Part shown: positions 1 through 8,083 of the stretch, piece by piece
Position numbering within the stretch: the stretch's first letter is position 1
How the letters are laid out: each line of letters opens with the position of its first letter
Assembly (NCBI GenBank): GCA_020442635.1
Contig: JAGRJR010000021.1
Coordinates: forward strand, 6,685 to 41,988
Direction of reading: 5' to 3'
DNA: 35,304 nucleotides
DNA from: Lysobacterales bacterium
Lineage (GTDB): Bacteria > Pseudomonadota > Gammaproteobacteria > Xanthomonadales > Marinicellaceae
Translations under genes and position numbers: made by a program
The notes under the pieces: model-generated
The model's database searches: none
What the model was told of the DNA's origin: nothing
The model's input: only the letters and a program-made list of their open reading frames with translations

Positions 1-47
1 AGTTCTACTTTTTCTAATGTTTCGTTGGTATTGGTCAAATCAGTCAT
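1..47 (-). CDS. cysI: Sulfite reductase hemoprotein subunit CysI, N-terminal fragment
   Basis: Only the first 15 codons are present and the gene runs off the left edge. It opens with ATG at 47-45, one base after the TGA stop of cysJ (51-49), so the two genes are tightly spaced and probably translationally coupled. The readable residues (Met-Thr-Asp-Leu-Thr-Asn and onwards) carry no diagnostic motif. The identification rests on gene order: in enteric and many other gammaproteobacteria cysI follows cysJ directly and encodes the siroheme/4Fe-4S subunit that reduces sulfite to sulfide. The product cannot be proven from this fragment. Confidence 0.6.
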   Translation of the reverse strand, partial: MTDLTNTNETLEKVE

Positions 48-48
48 G

Positions 49-1842
49 TCAGTAAACATCCTTTTGGTAACGCTTGGCGCGTTTGAGGTCTTTTAAAAAT
101 TGTTCAGCTTGTTCTGCAGAAAGCTCGCCATGTTGTTGAATGATGTTAAGTAAAGTGCTTTCCACGTCTTTGGCCATGCGATTTTTGTCACCACACAGGT
201 AAATATGTGCACCACGTTGTAACCATTGCCACACTTCTTTAGCTTGTTGCTCCAGGCGGTGTTGTACATACACTTTGTGTTCTTGGTCTCTGGAAAAGGC
301 CACATCCATTTTGTTTAACACACCTGATTGGATCAATTTTTGCCATTCAAGTTGATACAAGAAATCGTTTTCAAAGCTTGGGTTGCCAAACAACAACCAG
401 TTCTCACCTGAATGCTCTAAAGCTTCACGTTGTTGTAAGAACGCTCTGAATGGTGCGACTCCAGTTCCTGGACCAATCATGATAATGGGGGTGTCTGGAT
501 TCTCTGGCAATCTGAAATGATTATTGTGTTCCAAATAAACATCGACAAAATCACCGACTTTAATATGTTGGCTTAAATGTCCACTAACCAGACCCGTGCG
601 GTTTTCATCCGTTTTGACCAGGGCAACCGTTAAATGTACTTCTTCGGGATTGGCCTGATGACTGGAAGCAATGGAATATGAGCGGGGTGTGATGCCAGGT
701 AGCTCATCAACCAGTTGTTGAGCGGTTAGGGTGGCGGGATATGCTTTGAATACATCAATCAATTGTCTTGAAGCTACAAATTGTTCAAAACTGTCTTGAT
801 TGCTGACAGTGTCTGACAGATTCTGGTCTTTGGTTATTTCGGCCAGAAATTTCAAGAATTTACGATTCAATAAACTGATTTCTTTTTTATCCATTAACGT
901 TTGAAACAAGGTCAGAGTTTGGTTTTGTAAGTTGACTGTTTCTTCTGGATTGAGATTGAGTAGGCTGATCAGTTCCAGCACATGATTTGAGGGGTTATGT
1001 GCCATGACAGCCAAGCTGTCACCTGGTTGATAATCGATTTGGCTGTCTTCCAAAGACAATTCGATGTGATAGATATTTTTGATGGAGTCATCCGTGGTGA
1101 TTTTTTGCAAACTCAGTACTTCGGCAGAGTATGGATTTTGGCGGTTGTATGGGTTGCTTGTTTGTGCCTGATAGTTGGCTAATGTGACTACATTGGATGA
1201 TACGTTATCGATTGGTTTGATTATTTTGGCTAAAGTTTCTATGGTTTTTTGTTGCCAGGCTTGTGCCTCATATTCATAGTCTAAATCACAATCCACACGA
1301 TTAACCAGGCGGTGTGCCCCCAGTTTGACCAATTGTTCATCAAACTCTATACCGGTTTGACAAAACTGCTCGTAACTCGAGTCACCCAAGGCCAATACGG
1401 CAAAATTGAGTCCACTCAAATCGGGTGTTTTGTCAGCATACAAAAACTCGTGCAGGATTTCTGCATCATCAGGTGGATCGCCTTCACCATGGGTGGAAAC
1501 CAATAAAACGATATATTTTTCTTTGAGCAATTGTCTGGGTTGGTAATCGGCCAGGGAAATCAGCTTGACATTGAATCCCTGGCTTTGTGCTGTGGCATAA
1601 AAACTCTCGGCCAGACTTTGGGTATTACCAGTTTGGCTGCCATATAAAACCGTCAACTGTTCTGCTTGTCGTGAGTGACTGGCTGGTAAACTGTCTGTTG
1701 TCAGATTGCTTTGTGTGGCTTGACCTGCCAAGTAACCAGAAAGCCAGATTTTTTGTTCGTTATCGAGCTGTGCCAGTGCTGTTGCGAGTTGTTGTAATTG
1801 CGCTTGTTCGAGCGGTCTTGCCTTGCCAAGATGGGATAACAT
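49..1842 (-). CDS. cysJ: Sulfite reductase [NADPH] flavoprotein alpha subunit CysJ
   Basis: The protein carries electrons from NADPH through FAD and FMN to the CysI hemoprotein in assimilatory sulfate reduction. A flavodoxin domain starts near residue 63 with a phosphate loop of the form GSQTGNT, followed by STHGEGDPPDD and LALGDSSYEQF. The FAD module has RSYSIASS, and the NADPH module has GPGTGVAPFRAFLQQRE and YLCGDKNRM. The protein ends RYQKDVY, close to the E. coli CysJ end. At 597 residues it has the normal family length. An in-frame TTG lies 12 bases upstream (1854), but the ATG at 1842 has a GGA about ten bases before it and gives a CysJ-like N terminus, so I chose it. cysI follows one base after the stop. 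Confidence 0.96.
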   Translation of the reverse strand: MLSHLGKARPLEQAQLQQLATALAQLDNEQKIWLSGYLAGQATQSNLTTDSLPASHSRQAEQLTVLYGSQTGNTQSLAESFYATAQSQGFNVKLISLADYQPRQLLKEKYIVLLVSTHGEGDPPDDAEILHEFLYADKTPDLSGLNFAVLALGDSSYEQFCQTGIEFDEQLVKLGAHRLVNRVDCDLDYEYEAQAWQQKTIETLAKIIKPIDNVSSNVVTLANYQAQTSNPYNRQNPYSAEVLSLQKITTDDSIKNIYHIELSLEDSQIDYQPGDSLAVMAHNPSNHVLELISLLNLNPEETVNLQNQTLTLFQTLMDKKEISLLNRKFLKFLAEITKDQNLSDTVSNQDSFEQFVASRQLIDVFKAYPATLTAQQLVDELPGITPRSYSIASSHQANPEEVHLTVALVKTDENRTGLVSGHLSQHIKVGDFVDVYLEHNNHFRLPENPDTPIIMIGPGTGVAPFRAFLQQREALEHSGENWLLFGNPSFENDFLYQLEWQKLIQSGVLNKMDVAFSRDQEHKVYVQHRLEQQAKEVWQWLQRGAHIYLCGDKNRMAKDVESTLLNIIQQHGELSAEQAEQFLKDLKRAKRYQKDVY

Positions 1843-1874
1843 CCTAATTTCCAAAATTTCAATAGTTCTGGAAG

Positions 1875-1888
1875 TTTAGATGTCTAAA
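1875..1888. promoter_or_regulatory. Short palindrome upstream of cysJ, possible operator
   Basis: A 6+2+6 inverted repeat (TTTAGA-TG-TCTAAA) lies 33-46 bases upstream of the chosen cysJ start, in an AT-rich stretch where the promoter must sit. It could be an operator for a sulfur regulator or simply AT-rich noise. I could not place convincing -35 and -10 boxes. Confidence 0.25.
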
Positions 1889-1947
1889 ATAAAAAACTGA
1901 AATAACAAAAAAAACTAACTTAATAACCAAATCATCTGATGGACATA

Positions 1948-1978
1948 GAAAAACCACTGAGGAAAAGCCACCAGTGGT
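1948..1978 (-). terminator. Rho-independent terminator of the methyltransferase-like gene
   Basis: On the minus strand ACCACTG (1978-1972) pairs with CAGTGGT (1959-1953), giving a 7-bp stem followed directly by a run of five T. It lies about 40 bases past the stop codon at 2017 and separates this gene from cysJ. Confidence 0.75.
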
Positions 1979-2016
1979 CTGATTTAATGATTATGATGCT
2001 GCTGGTAGGAGGGGGC

Positions 2017-2775
2017 TTACTTTTTGACTTTTTTGAATTTCAAAGTGAAACGATCGGTATTACCAGTCACGCTTTTGCGGCCCACTTCATATTCCAATTC
2101 ATCATCTGCACGGTAGTGTAGGTCTGAATAATCAACCAGCTCAAAACCAGCTGCTTGAACCTCTTTGATTACCAATACTGGATCAACCCGTCTGCGGTTT
2201 TCATCATTGTCACCTTCCATATGTCTTCTGGTGTGATCAACGACACCATAAATACCATCCATTTTTAAAGCATTCCAGGCAGCTTCATTCATGGCCATAC
2301 GACCTTCCTGATCAAAGTTGTGGTAGTTTCTGAAGGTCAAAACCATATCAGCTTTTGTTACACCAAGATCAGCATTTTCCAATGAATAAAAGCGTGCGCC
2401 ATCTTTGCGGTACAAGTTAGAGTCCTTTGCTCCGACTTTAACCTCTGACAATGCTTCGTGTTCTTCAATCAAAGAGCTGGCACGACCTGTTCCGTACGCA
2501 ACAATCAGTTCACCTTTTTCTTTAAGGACTGGAGCCAAAACTTTGGTGTACCAGCCACCACCAGGTAATAATTCAACCACTTTCATGTCTGGTTGCATAC
2601 CAAAAAAGTCTAAAGTTTGCACTGGCATGCGGTTTCTGTCTCTGTCGGTCTCTGCCTCGGTTCTGATGTCAGATGCCATGGCTTCTTTGACCAAGTCAGC
2701 CGTAGATTGTTTGTGGTCATCAGCCCAGGCAGTTAAAGCCAAAAGGCAGCAGGCGGTTGTTACCAATTTTTTCAT
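2017..2775 (-). CDS. Exported class I SAM-methyltransferase-like protein
   Basis: The 252-residue protein starts with a classical signal peptide (charged MKK, hydrophobic core, Ala-Trp-Ala before Asp-Asp-His), so the mature part should be periplasmic. The mature part looks like a Rossmann methyltransferase. Motif I is read as VVELLPGGGWYT at residues 66-77, followed by a strand like GELIVAYG and an acidic ADMVLTF segment. It resembles the predicted methyltransferase group I know as COG4798. Its substrate is unknown, and SAM supply outside the cytoplasm is a puzzle for such proteins. The ATG at 2775 was chosen over an upstream TTG at 2787 because GGGAGA sits six to eleven bases before it and the signal peptide starts there. 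A terminator follows the gene. Confidence 0.8.
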   Translation of the reverse strand: MKKLVTTACCLLALTAWADDHKQSTADLVKEAMASDIRTEAETDRDRNRMPVQTLDFFGMQPDMKVVELLPGGGWYTKVLAPVLKEKGELIVAYGTGRASSLIEEHEALSEVKVGAKDSNLYRKDGARFYSLENADLGVTKADMVLTFRNYHNFDQEGRMAMNEAAWNALKMDGIYGVVDHTRRHMEGDNDENRRRVDPVLVIKEVQAAGFELVDYSDLHYRADDELEYEVGRKSVTGNTDRFTLKFKKVKK

Positions 2776-2855
2776 GTTGTCTCCCAATGAATAAAAAAGA
2801 AAATAATTCTACACCATTGTGGTGAAAAAGATGTGTAATTCGAAGAGAAACCGAA

Positions 2856-3158
2856 TCAGTCTTCAGTACTAATGGTATCAGGCCCTTGGCCTGCGGTTTT
2901 TTCGTATTGGCCTTTACCCACTTTTTTGTATTGAGTGAAACCATTTTTGGCGATATTTTTTTCACTCAGGGTAGTTCGTGGAGAACTGGTGGTTTTTCCT
3001 TGTAGTTTGATAGAGCGAATGATTTTTTTAACTGGTGCGCCACAATAGGTACATTGTGTGAAAGCAGGATCAGTTATTTTTTGCATCACATCAAAACCAC
3101 CGAGGCAATAAGCACAGTGTTGATCTTGGTTTTTATTTTCGTAAGTATAAATCGGCAT
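2856..3158 (-). CDS. FmdB-family zinc ribbon protein
   Basis: The small protein (100 residues) begins MPIYTYEN, the characteristic opening of FmdB-type putative regulatory proteins. It has two CxxC pairs (C15-x2-C18 and C36-x2-C39) that form a zinc ribbon, with the usual 'QKITDP...' segment between them. The C-terminal half is basic, Ser/Thr/Gly-rich and probably disordered. The start is placed at MPIY because this is the family N terminus; the reading frame stays open for eight more codons upstream. It follows the peptide transporters on the same strand after a 58-base gap that contains a hairpin. The function of the family is unproven. In many bacteria it neighbours aspS, which is not seen here. 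Confidence 0.85.
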   Translation of the reverse strand: MPIYTYENKNQDQHCAYCLGGFDVMQKITDPAFTQCTYCGAPVKKIIRSIKLQGKTTSSPRTTLSEKNIAKNGFTQYKKVGKGQYEKTAGQGPDTISTED

Positions 3159-3165
3159 GGTCTTA

Positions 3166-3190
3166 AGGCACGCATGAAACATGCATGCCT
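3166..3190 (-). promoter_or_regulatory. Hairpin just upstream of the FmdB start codon
   Basis: AGGCA-c-GCATG (3166-3176) pairs with CATGC-a-TGCCT (3180-3190) around a three-base loop, so ten of eleven pairs match. In the minus-strand transcript it ends only seven bases before the fmdB ATG and has no T-run after it. That makes an RNA-processing, stability or translation-control element more likely than a terminator. Confidence 0.5.
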
Positions 3191-3216
3191 ATAGTATTTA
3201 AATCTATTTAAATGAT

Positions 3217-4764
3217 TTATTTAATACCATGCATAAGTTTTTTCAAGAAGAAAGATAAAATGAACATAACAGCAGCAGCAACCAAACCCCATTCGAATAA
3301 GAAAGCGAATAATTCTGTATATTTATTTAAGAAATCTCCTACGCTCATAGTTGCGGCTTCCACAGCATCAACAGAGGCTATATTAGCAATGCGAGCAGCT
3401 AATATCTCCGACAAGCCGGTAGCAAGAAACCACGTGCCCATAGAAAAACCTACAATGTTTTGAGGAGATAACTTGGTAACCGCAGAAAGACCAACAGGTG
3501 ATAAACAAAGCTCGCCTGAGGTATGTAGAAAGTATAAAAGCACTAACCAGATTACCGCTACATGCCCAGCTGAATCTGCCATTTTGGCGCCCAATAATAA
3601 AGCACCAAATCCTAACGCAACAAAAAACAAACCTAAAGTAAATTTAAGCGGAATATTGGGGTTCATATTCATTTTATCTAACTTCATCCAAGTCCATGCA
3701 AATAAAGGTGCAAAAATGATTATGAAAAGTGCATTTAAAGATTGGAATTGTGAGGCTTTTACTTCGAATCCAAAAATGTTTCGATCTATAACACGGTCTG
3801 CGAAAAGAGTGAGGGAGGAGGCTGTTTGTTCAAACAAAGCCCAAAAAACCACTGTGGAAAGGATTAAGACCATTAAAACAATAAGTCGGTCTCTAGCAGT
3901 TTTATCTACTTTGGTAAAAGCATAAAACATGATTGCAACAATGGAGATTATCAGTAAACCGTTTGTTGTATAGTGAACAATATGTTCTCGTTGTACCATG
4001 AACCAAATCAAACCCAAAGACATTAAACTAAGGATATAAATCAATAACTCTTTAGAAATTGGGCCTAATACTTTTTGTTTTAAAGCTTCAGGGTTTTTTG
4101 GTTCAGCATGCCCATACAAAAACTTTTGGCCTTTAATGAAGGTAACTAAACCAAATAACATGCCTATACCAGCAGCACCAAAGCCGTATTTCCATCCATA
4201 TGTCTCACCCAACCAGCCACACAATAAAGCAGCAACAAATGAACCTAAATTAATTCCCATATAGAAAATGGTAAATCCAGAATCACGTCTAGGGTCACCT
4301 TCGGAATAAAGTTTACCTACAATTGTAGATATATTGGGTTTCAAGTAACCAATACCCACAATGATGAAAGCTAAAGCCAAATAGAAAACATTTAGTGCAG
4401 TTGTATCTTGAGAAATAGAGTCGCCAACCATTTTTGCTTTTTCACCTTCAAAAGCCATGAGTAAATGGCCGATAACCAAAAGTGAACCTCCAAAAATGAC
4501 TGACTTACGCATACCTAAATACCTATCAGAGATCATGCCACCCAAAAATGGAAGTGAATAAGCTAAACCAGCGTAAGCTCCCAGCACCAAATTCGCATTA
4601 GCATCAGCAAAAAGGTGATACTTTACTAAGTATAAAACTAGCAAAGCTTTCATCCCATAGAATGAAAAACGTTCCCACATTTCAGTAAAGAAACAAACAT
4701 ACAAACCCTTGGGATGTCCCCAAAGTTCGTCTTTTGCTCCCTGAGTAAAAGTTTCGTTTGTCAT
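3217..4764 (-). CDS. POT/PTR-family proton-dependent oligopeptide transporter
   Basis: This 515-residue inner-membrane protein should import di- and tripeptides with protons. The N terminus carries the POT proton-coupling motif ExxERFSFYG within FFTEMWERFSFYGMKALL (about residues 27-44). The family signature around FTIFYMGINLGSF follows near residue 165. Late helices include the SGELCLSPVGLSAVTKLSP segment conserved in this family. About 12-14 hydrophobic helices are visible. A strong ribosome binding site (GAGGAG, six bases before ATG) supports the start at 4764. The neighbouring gene upstream is a paralogue and only 21 bases separate the two, so they probably form one transcript. Confidence 0.93.
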   Translation of the reverse strand: MTNETFTQGAKDELWGHPKGLYVCFFTEMWERFSFYGMKALLVLYLVKYHLFADANANLVLGAYAGLAYSLPFLGGMISDRYLGMRKSVIFGGSLLVIGHLLMAFEGEKAKMVGDSISQDTTALNVFYLALAFIIVGIGYLKPNISTIVGKLYSEGDPRRDSGFTIFYMGINLGSFVAALLCGWLGETYGWKYGFGAAGIGMLFGLVTFIKGQKFLYGHAEPKNPEALKQKVLGPISKELLIYILSLMSLGLIWFMVQREHIVHYTTNGLLIISIVAIMFYAFTKVDKTARDRLIVLMVLILSTVVFWALFEQTASSLTLFADRVIDRNIFGFEVKASQFQSLNALFIIIFAPLFAWTWMKLDKMNMNPNIPLKFTLGLFFVALGFGALLLGAKMADSAGHVAVIWLVLLYFLHTSGELCLSPVGLSAVTKLSPQNIVGFSMGTWFLATGLSEILAARIANIASVDAVEAATMSVGDFLNKYTELFAFLFEWGLVAAAVMFILSFFLKKLMHGIK

Positions 4765-4785
4765 AAAATCTCCTCTTTTAGATTA

Positions 4786-6465
4786 TCAGTGTATGCCATG
4801 CATGCGTTTTTTCAGGAACGGTGTCAGTAACAACATAATCAGACCGGCACCAATTGGGATGGCTGTAAATACCAGGAAGAAACCGGATAAGCCAATCGAT
4901 TCATTCATAGCATCAATTGTACTAGCAGTCCAGCCGCCTATAAGGTTGGCAAAGAAGTTGGCCAAAAACCAAACGCCAAACATCAAACCTAAAAGGCGTT
5001 TAGGGGTCAGTTTACTAACGTATGACAGGCCAACGGGTGATAAACAAATTTCGCCTACTGTATGGAATAAATAAGCTGCTATCAACCAAAACATAGAGAC
5101 TGATGCAGTGCTGGCACCGGCCTCAATGCCCATTGCACCATAGGCCAGAAAAGCAAACCCTACACCTGCAAAAACAAGTCCCAAGGCGAATTTTACAGGA
5201 CCAGATGGATTTAATTTGGTTTCCCAAATTTTTGAAAACAGAGGGGCTAAAGTAATAATAAAGAATGAATTCAAAATGCCAAACCACGAAGCTGGCACTT
5301 CAATTTCATTGGCAGAAGAGAATTCAGAATAAACTTTCCAAATTACAATACCCCAAATTAATACAAAACTAGTGCCTAAAAACAAGTTTGATAAAGGTAT
5401 GGCTTTGAAAGTTTGTTTAAAAAGTAATGCAAGAACCCATGTAACCACCAAAATGGGCACCACAGTCAAAAAGAAATTAGACCAAATATAAATTGTAGCT
5501 GATGACCCTGTCAATACTCTTTCTGTATAGTCCTTAGCAAAAATGGTCATGGATGAACCTGCTTGCTCAAAAGCCCACCAAAACACAATCACAAAAAAAG
5601 CGAATATGGCAACAACAAGCAATCTATCAGTTTCAACTTTGTTTCTCATTCTGTTTCTCAGTTCTTCCAAAACTGACAGTTTTTCTTTTTGAGATGCATC
5701 TACTAGTTTGCTCTCAATTTCAGACTCAACCTGTTTTTCATTGAAGCCTGGGATAACTTCATAGGGCCTTTCATTCCTTAAATCATTCTGGATATCTAAG
5801 ATGTCAAAAGTTCTTCTTTTGGGTTTGCTGCCAATTTCACTGAATACTTTTTGTGCAAAGTAAAACTGCAAAAGTCCAAAGAACATAAATACACCAGCCA
5901 AACCAAAACCGTAAGACCACCCTACCATTTCGCCGACATAACCGCACAACATGATACCTAAAAAGGCACCCGCATTGATACCCATGTAGAATATGGTGTA
6001 AGCGCCATCTTTTTTTGTTTCATCCTTGTAAAGACCACCAACCATTGAAGAAATGTTAGGTTTAAACATCCCATTGCCTACAATTAATAGCACCAAACCA
6101 AGGTAAAAAGAGAAGACTGTTTCTACAGCTAATGATGCATGCCCTAAAGTCATGAGGAATGCGCCTAACACCACAGCGGTCTTGAATCCTGTAAATCTAT
6201 CAGCGATCCATCCACCAATTACTGGTGTAAGGTAAACAAGACCCGTATAAATGCCATATAACAGAGCTGCGTTTTCACGTGACCACCCCCAGCCACCACC
6301 ATCTAAGGCAGTTACCAGGAACAGTACCAATAATGCACGCATACCGTAGTAACTGAAGCGTTCCCACATTTCGGTAAAAAATAAAATAAAAAGTCCGGCT
6401 GGGTGGTTGAGGACTTCTGGATTGATGTTTGAGGTTGAGTTTTCTAGATGACTGCTTGCGTTCAT
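4786..6465 (-). CDS. POT/PTR-family proton-dependent oligopeptide transporter, second copy
   Basis: This 559-residue paralogue of the neighbouring transporter has the same motifs: EMWERFSYYGMRALL near residue 32, YTIFYMGINAGAF near residue 155, and VGEICLSPVGLSYVSKLTP near the C terminus. It is longer mainly because of a charged cytoplasmic stretch of about 60 residues (roughly 210-275, rich in Lys, Glu and Arg) between the two six-helix bundles. The shorter copy has only a brief linker there. No clear ribosome binding site precedes the ATG at 6465. The 223-base gap upstream is divergent with the dehydrogenase gene and should hold both promoters. The substrate preference of the two copies cannot be read from sequence. 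Confidence 0.92.
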   Translation of the reverse strand: MNASSHLENSTSNINPEVLNHPAGLFILFFTEMWERFSYYGMRALLVLFLVTALDGGGWGWSRENAALLYGIYTGLVYLTPVIGGWIADRFTGFKTAVVLGAFLMTLGHASLAVETVFSFYLGLVLLIVGNGMFKPNISSMVGGLYKDETKKDGAYTIFYMGINAGAFLGIMLCGYVGEMVGWSYGFGLAGVFMFFGLLQFYFAQKVFSEIGSKPKRRTFDILDIQNDLRNERPYEVIPGFNEKQVESEIESKLVDASQKEKLSVLEELRNRMRNKVETDRLLVVAIFAFFVIVFWWAFEQAGSSMTIFAKDYTERVLTGSSATIYIWSNFFLTVVPILVVTWVLALLFKQTFKAIPLSNLFLGTSFVLIWGIVIWKVYSEFSSANEIEVPASWFGILNSFFIITLAPLFSKIWETKLNPSGPVKFALGLVFAGVGFAFLAYGAMGIEAGASTASVSMFWLIAAYLFHTVGEICLSPVGLSYVSKLTPKRLLGLMFGVWFLANFFANLIGGWTASTIDAMNESIGLSGFFLVFTAIPIGAGLIMLLLTPFLKKRMHGIH

Positions 6466-6688
6466 GTTGTGTTGTTTATTAAGTTCAAGAAACGCAGAAA
6501 ATGGTTGATTTTTAACCCTTCTACGACCAAAGCAGTAGATGATAACACAAAAAAATTAAAATCAGACTTACAACTTAACGATAATGTAACGATTCATGCG
6601 ACAAAAAAATGACACCGAAAAGCCAATATCATTTCTTATTGAGAATCAAAACTGATAGAATTTCGGCATCTTATTATTTCTAACAGGC

Positions 6689-7369
6689 ATGGCAAAGAAA
6701 ATTCAATTGGCGGGGAAAACTATATTTTTAACAGGCGCCTGTGGCGGTTTGGGTTCTGCTATCGCATTGCGATTGGCGCAACATAAAGCGAATCTGGTTG
6801 TCAGTGACAAAAATCCGCGCGCATTGGATAAATTATGTGATGAGCTGGTTAAACGTAATTTGCCGGAGCCGATGATTTACCCGATGAATCTGGTGGGCGC
6901 AACTCCTAATGATTACAAGCAGTTGGCCAAACAATTGGACAAGCATTTTGGTCAGTTGGACGGTTTGATTCATGTTGCTGCTGAGTTTGGCAGTCTGACG
7001 CCTTTTTTGTTGTATGAAGCAAGCCGTTGGTTAAAGGAGATGCAAGTCAATGTGAATTCGCCAATTTTTCTGACCCAAGCCTTATTGCCTTTGATTTTGA
7101 AAAGTAAGGGCACCATTTTATTTACTTCAGATAACCAGCAAACCATCTCCAAGGCTTATTGGGGACAGTATGGTGTGGGTAAAGCAGCGATCGAGCAATT
7201 TTCAAAAATATTGGCTCAGGAATGCGATAATCAAGGTGTTAAAGTTGAAACCATCACCCCGCCGCCGATGCACACCCAATTACGCGCCAAAGCTTGGCCT
7301 GCAGAAAACCCTGATAAACTAACCAAGCCCTTGGATGTGGCTGATTTGTATTTGCAAGCACTAAGCTGA
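6689..7369 (+). CDS. YciK-like short-chain dehydrogenase/reductase
   Basis: A classical SDR of 226 residues. The cofactor-binding TGACGGLG lies at about residues 15-22, and an NAG-like position reads HVAAEFG near residue 90. The catalytic segment has TSDN followed by YGVGK, giving the Tyr-x3-Lys pair near residues 157-161. The phrase MQVNVNSPIFLTQALLPLILKS and the C-terminal 'RAKAWPAENPDKLTKPLDVADLYL' region are very close to E. coli YciK, whose physiological substrate is not firmly known. It lacks the last 20-odd residues of YciK. The gene is single, divergent from the peptide transporter gene, and ends at a strong terminator. Confidence 0.88.
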   Translation: MAKKIQLAGKTIFLTGACGGLGSAIALRLAQHKANLVVSDKNPRALDKLCDELVKRNLPEPMIYPMNLVGATPNDYKQLAKQLDKHFGQLDGLIHVAAEFGSLTPFLLYEASRWLKEMQVNVNSPIFLTQALLPLILKSKGTILFTSDNQQTISKAYWGQYGVGKAAIEQFSKILAQECDNQGVKVETITPPPMHTQLRAKAWPAENPDKLTKPLDVADLYLQALS

Positions 7370-7380
7370 AATAACAAAAA

Positions 7381-7405
7381 AACCCTGCTGAGGCAGGGTT
7401 TTTTT
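7381..7405 (+). terminator. Bidirectional Rho-independent terminator
   Basis: AACCCTGC and GCAGGGTT form an 8-bp stem around the tetraloop TGAG. Seven T follow on the plus strand, and eight A precede it, so it also works on the minus strand. It ends both the dehydrogenase gene and the convergent secreted-protein operon. Confidence 0.95.
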
Positions 7406-7418
7406 AAGCTTGAGATTT

Positions 7419-8057
7419 TTATCTAAAAAAGTTAGATGCGAAGATCACATCACTGGCCACATCTGGTGTAATGTAACCAATCCTCAGGCCGCATAGTTCA
7501 GCCGTATCTCCATTTCTTTGCTCCATCCGAGCCATCAGCATGGTGTCATACAGTGTCGTGTAATTGAGAAAAACGCCATCAGAAGTATGTGAAGCAATAC
7601 CCGCGTCTTGAATGGTTACGGTTGTTATTGGATTAAAAATTCCTTGAGCAGTTGCCTCATATAATATCCCATTTAACTGATCATTTGAACTGGTTGGATT
7701 CGCAAAAAAGGTCATGGATACAATTTTTGAATCAACGGGTAAGTCAATTATTTCGTCTAGACCTAAATAGGTAGATCCCCCATTGGGTTTTATGCAGCCG
7801 CCACCTGAATACTCATAGGTGTAGTCCTGTGGTCCATATATGGCTTTCATGCCGCTGGCAGCAAAGTTCTTGTATCTGATAGAAGTGCCACCTGAGTCAG
7901 CGCTGCTATCGATCAGTGCTTTAACATCATGAACGGGGTTAAGGTCTTTGTCGTATTTAACGCCTACAGTTAAATCAGACTCATCGGTAGCCATAACGCC
8001 ACATGTGATGGTCAAACCAATCACCGTAAGCGTTTTCTTAAAATCAGTAATTTTCAT
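7419..8057 (-). CDS. Secreted protein of unknown function with C-terminal IFASNFFR tail
   Basis: I recognise no named family. The 212-residue protein has a signal peptide (MKITDFKK, hydrophobic core, GVMA before Thr-Asp-Glu). The mature part has a Ser/Gly/Thr-rich beta-type composition, with a YTYEYSGGGC segment, a DLPVDSKI segment and a near-terminal ELCGLRIGYITP segment. All three have counterparts in the gene just upstream, so the two are paralogues. It ends DVASDVIFASNFFR, a short hydrophobic/aromatic tail that the paralogue lacks. The ATG at 8057 was chosen because AGGAGA lies eight bases upstream and the signal peptide begins there. It lies 26 bases after its paralogue and shares the CRP-linked promoter. 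Confidence 0.82.
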   Translation of the reverse strand: MKITDFKKTLTVIGLTITCGVMATDESDLTVGVKYDKDLNPVHDVKALIDSSADSGGTSIRYKNFAASGMKAIYGPQDYTYEYSGGGCIKPNGGSTYLGLDEIIDLPVDSKIVSMTFFANPTSSNDQLNGILYEATAQGIFNPITTVTIQDAGIASHTSDGVFLNYTTLYDTMLMARMEQRNGDTAELCGLRIGYITPDVASDVIFASNFFR

Positions 8058-8083
8058 AATATTTCTCCTATTTAAATTACCGT

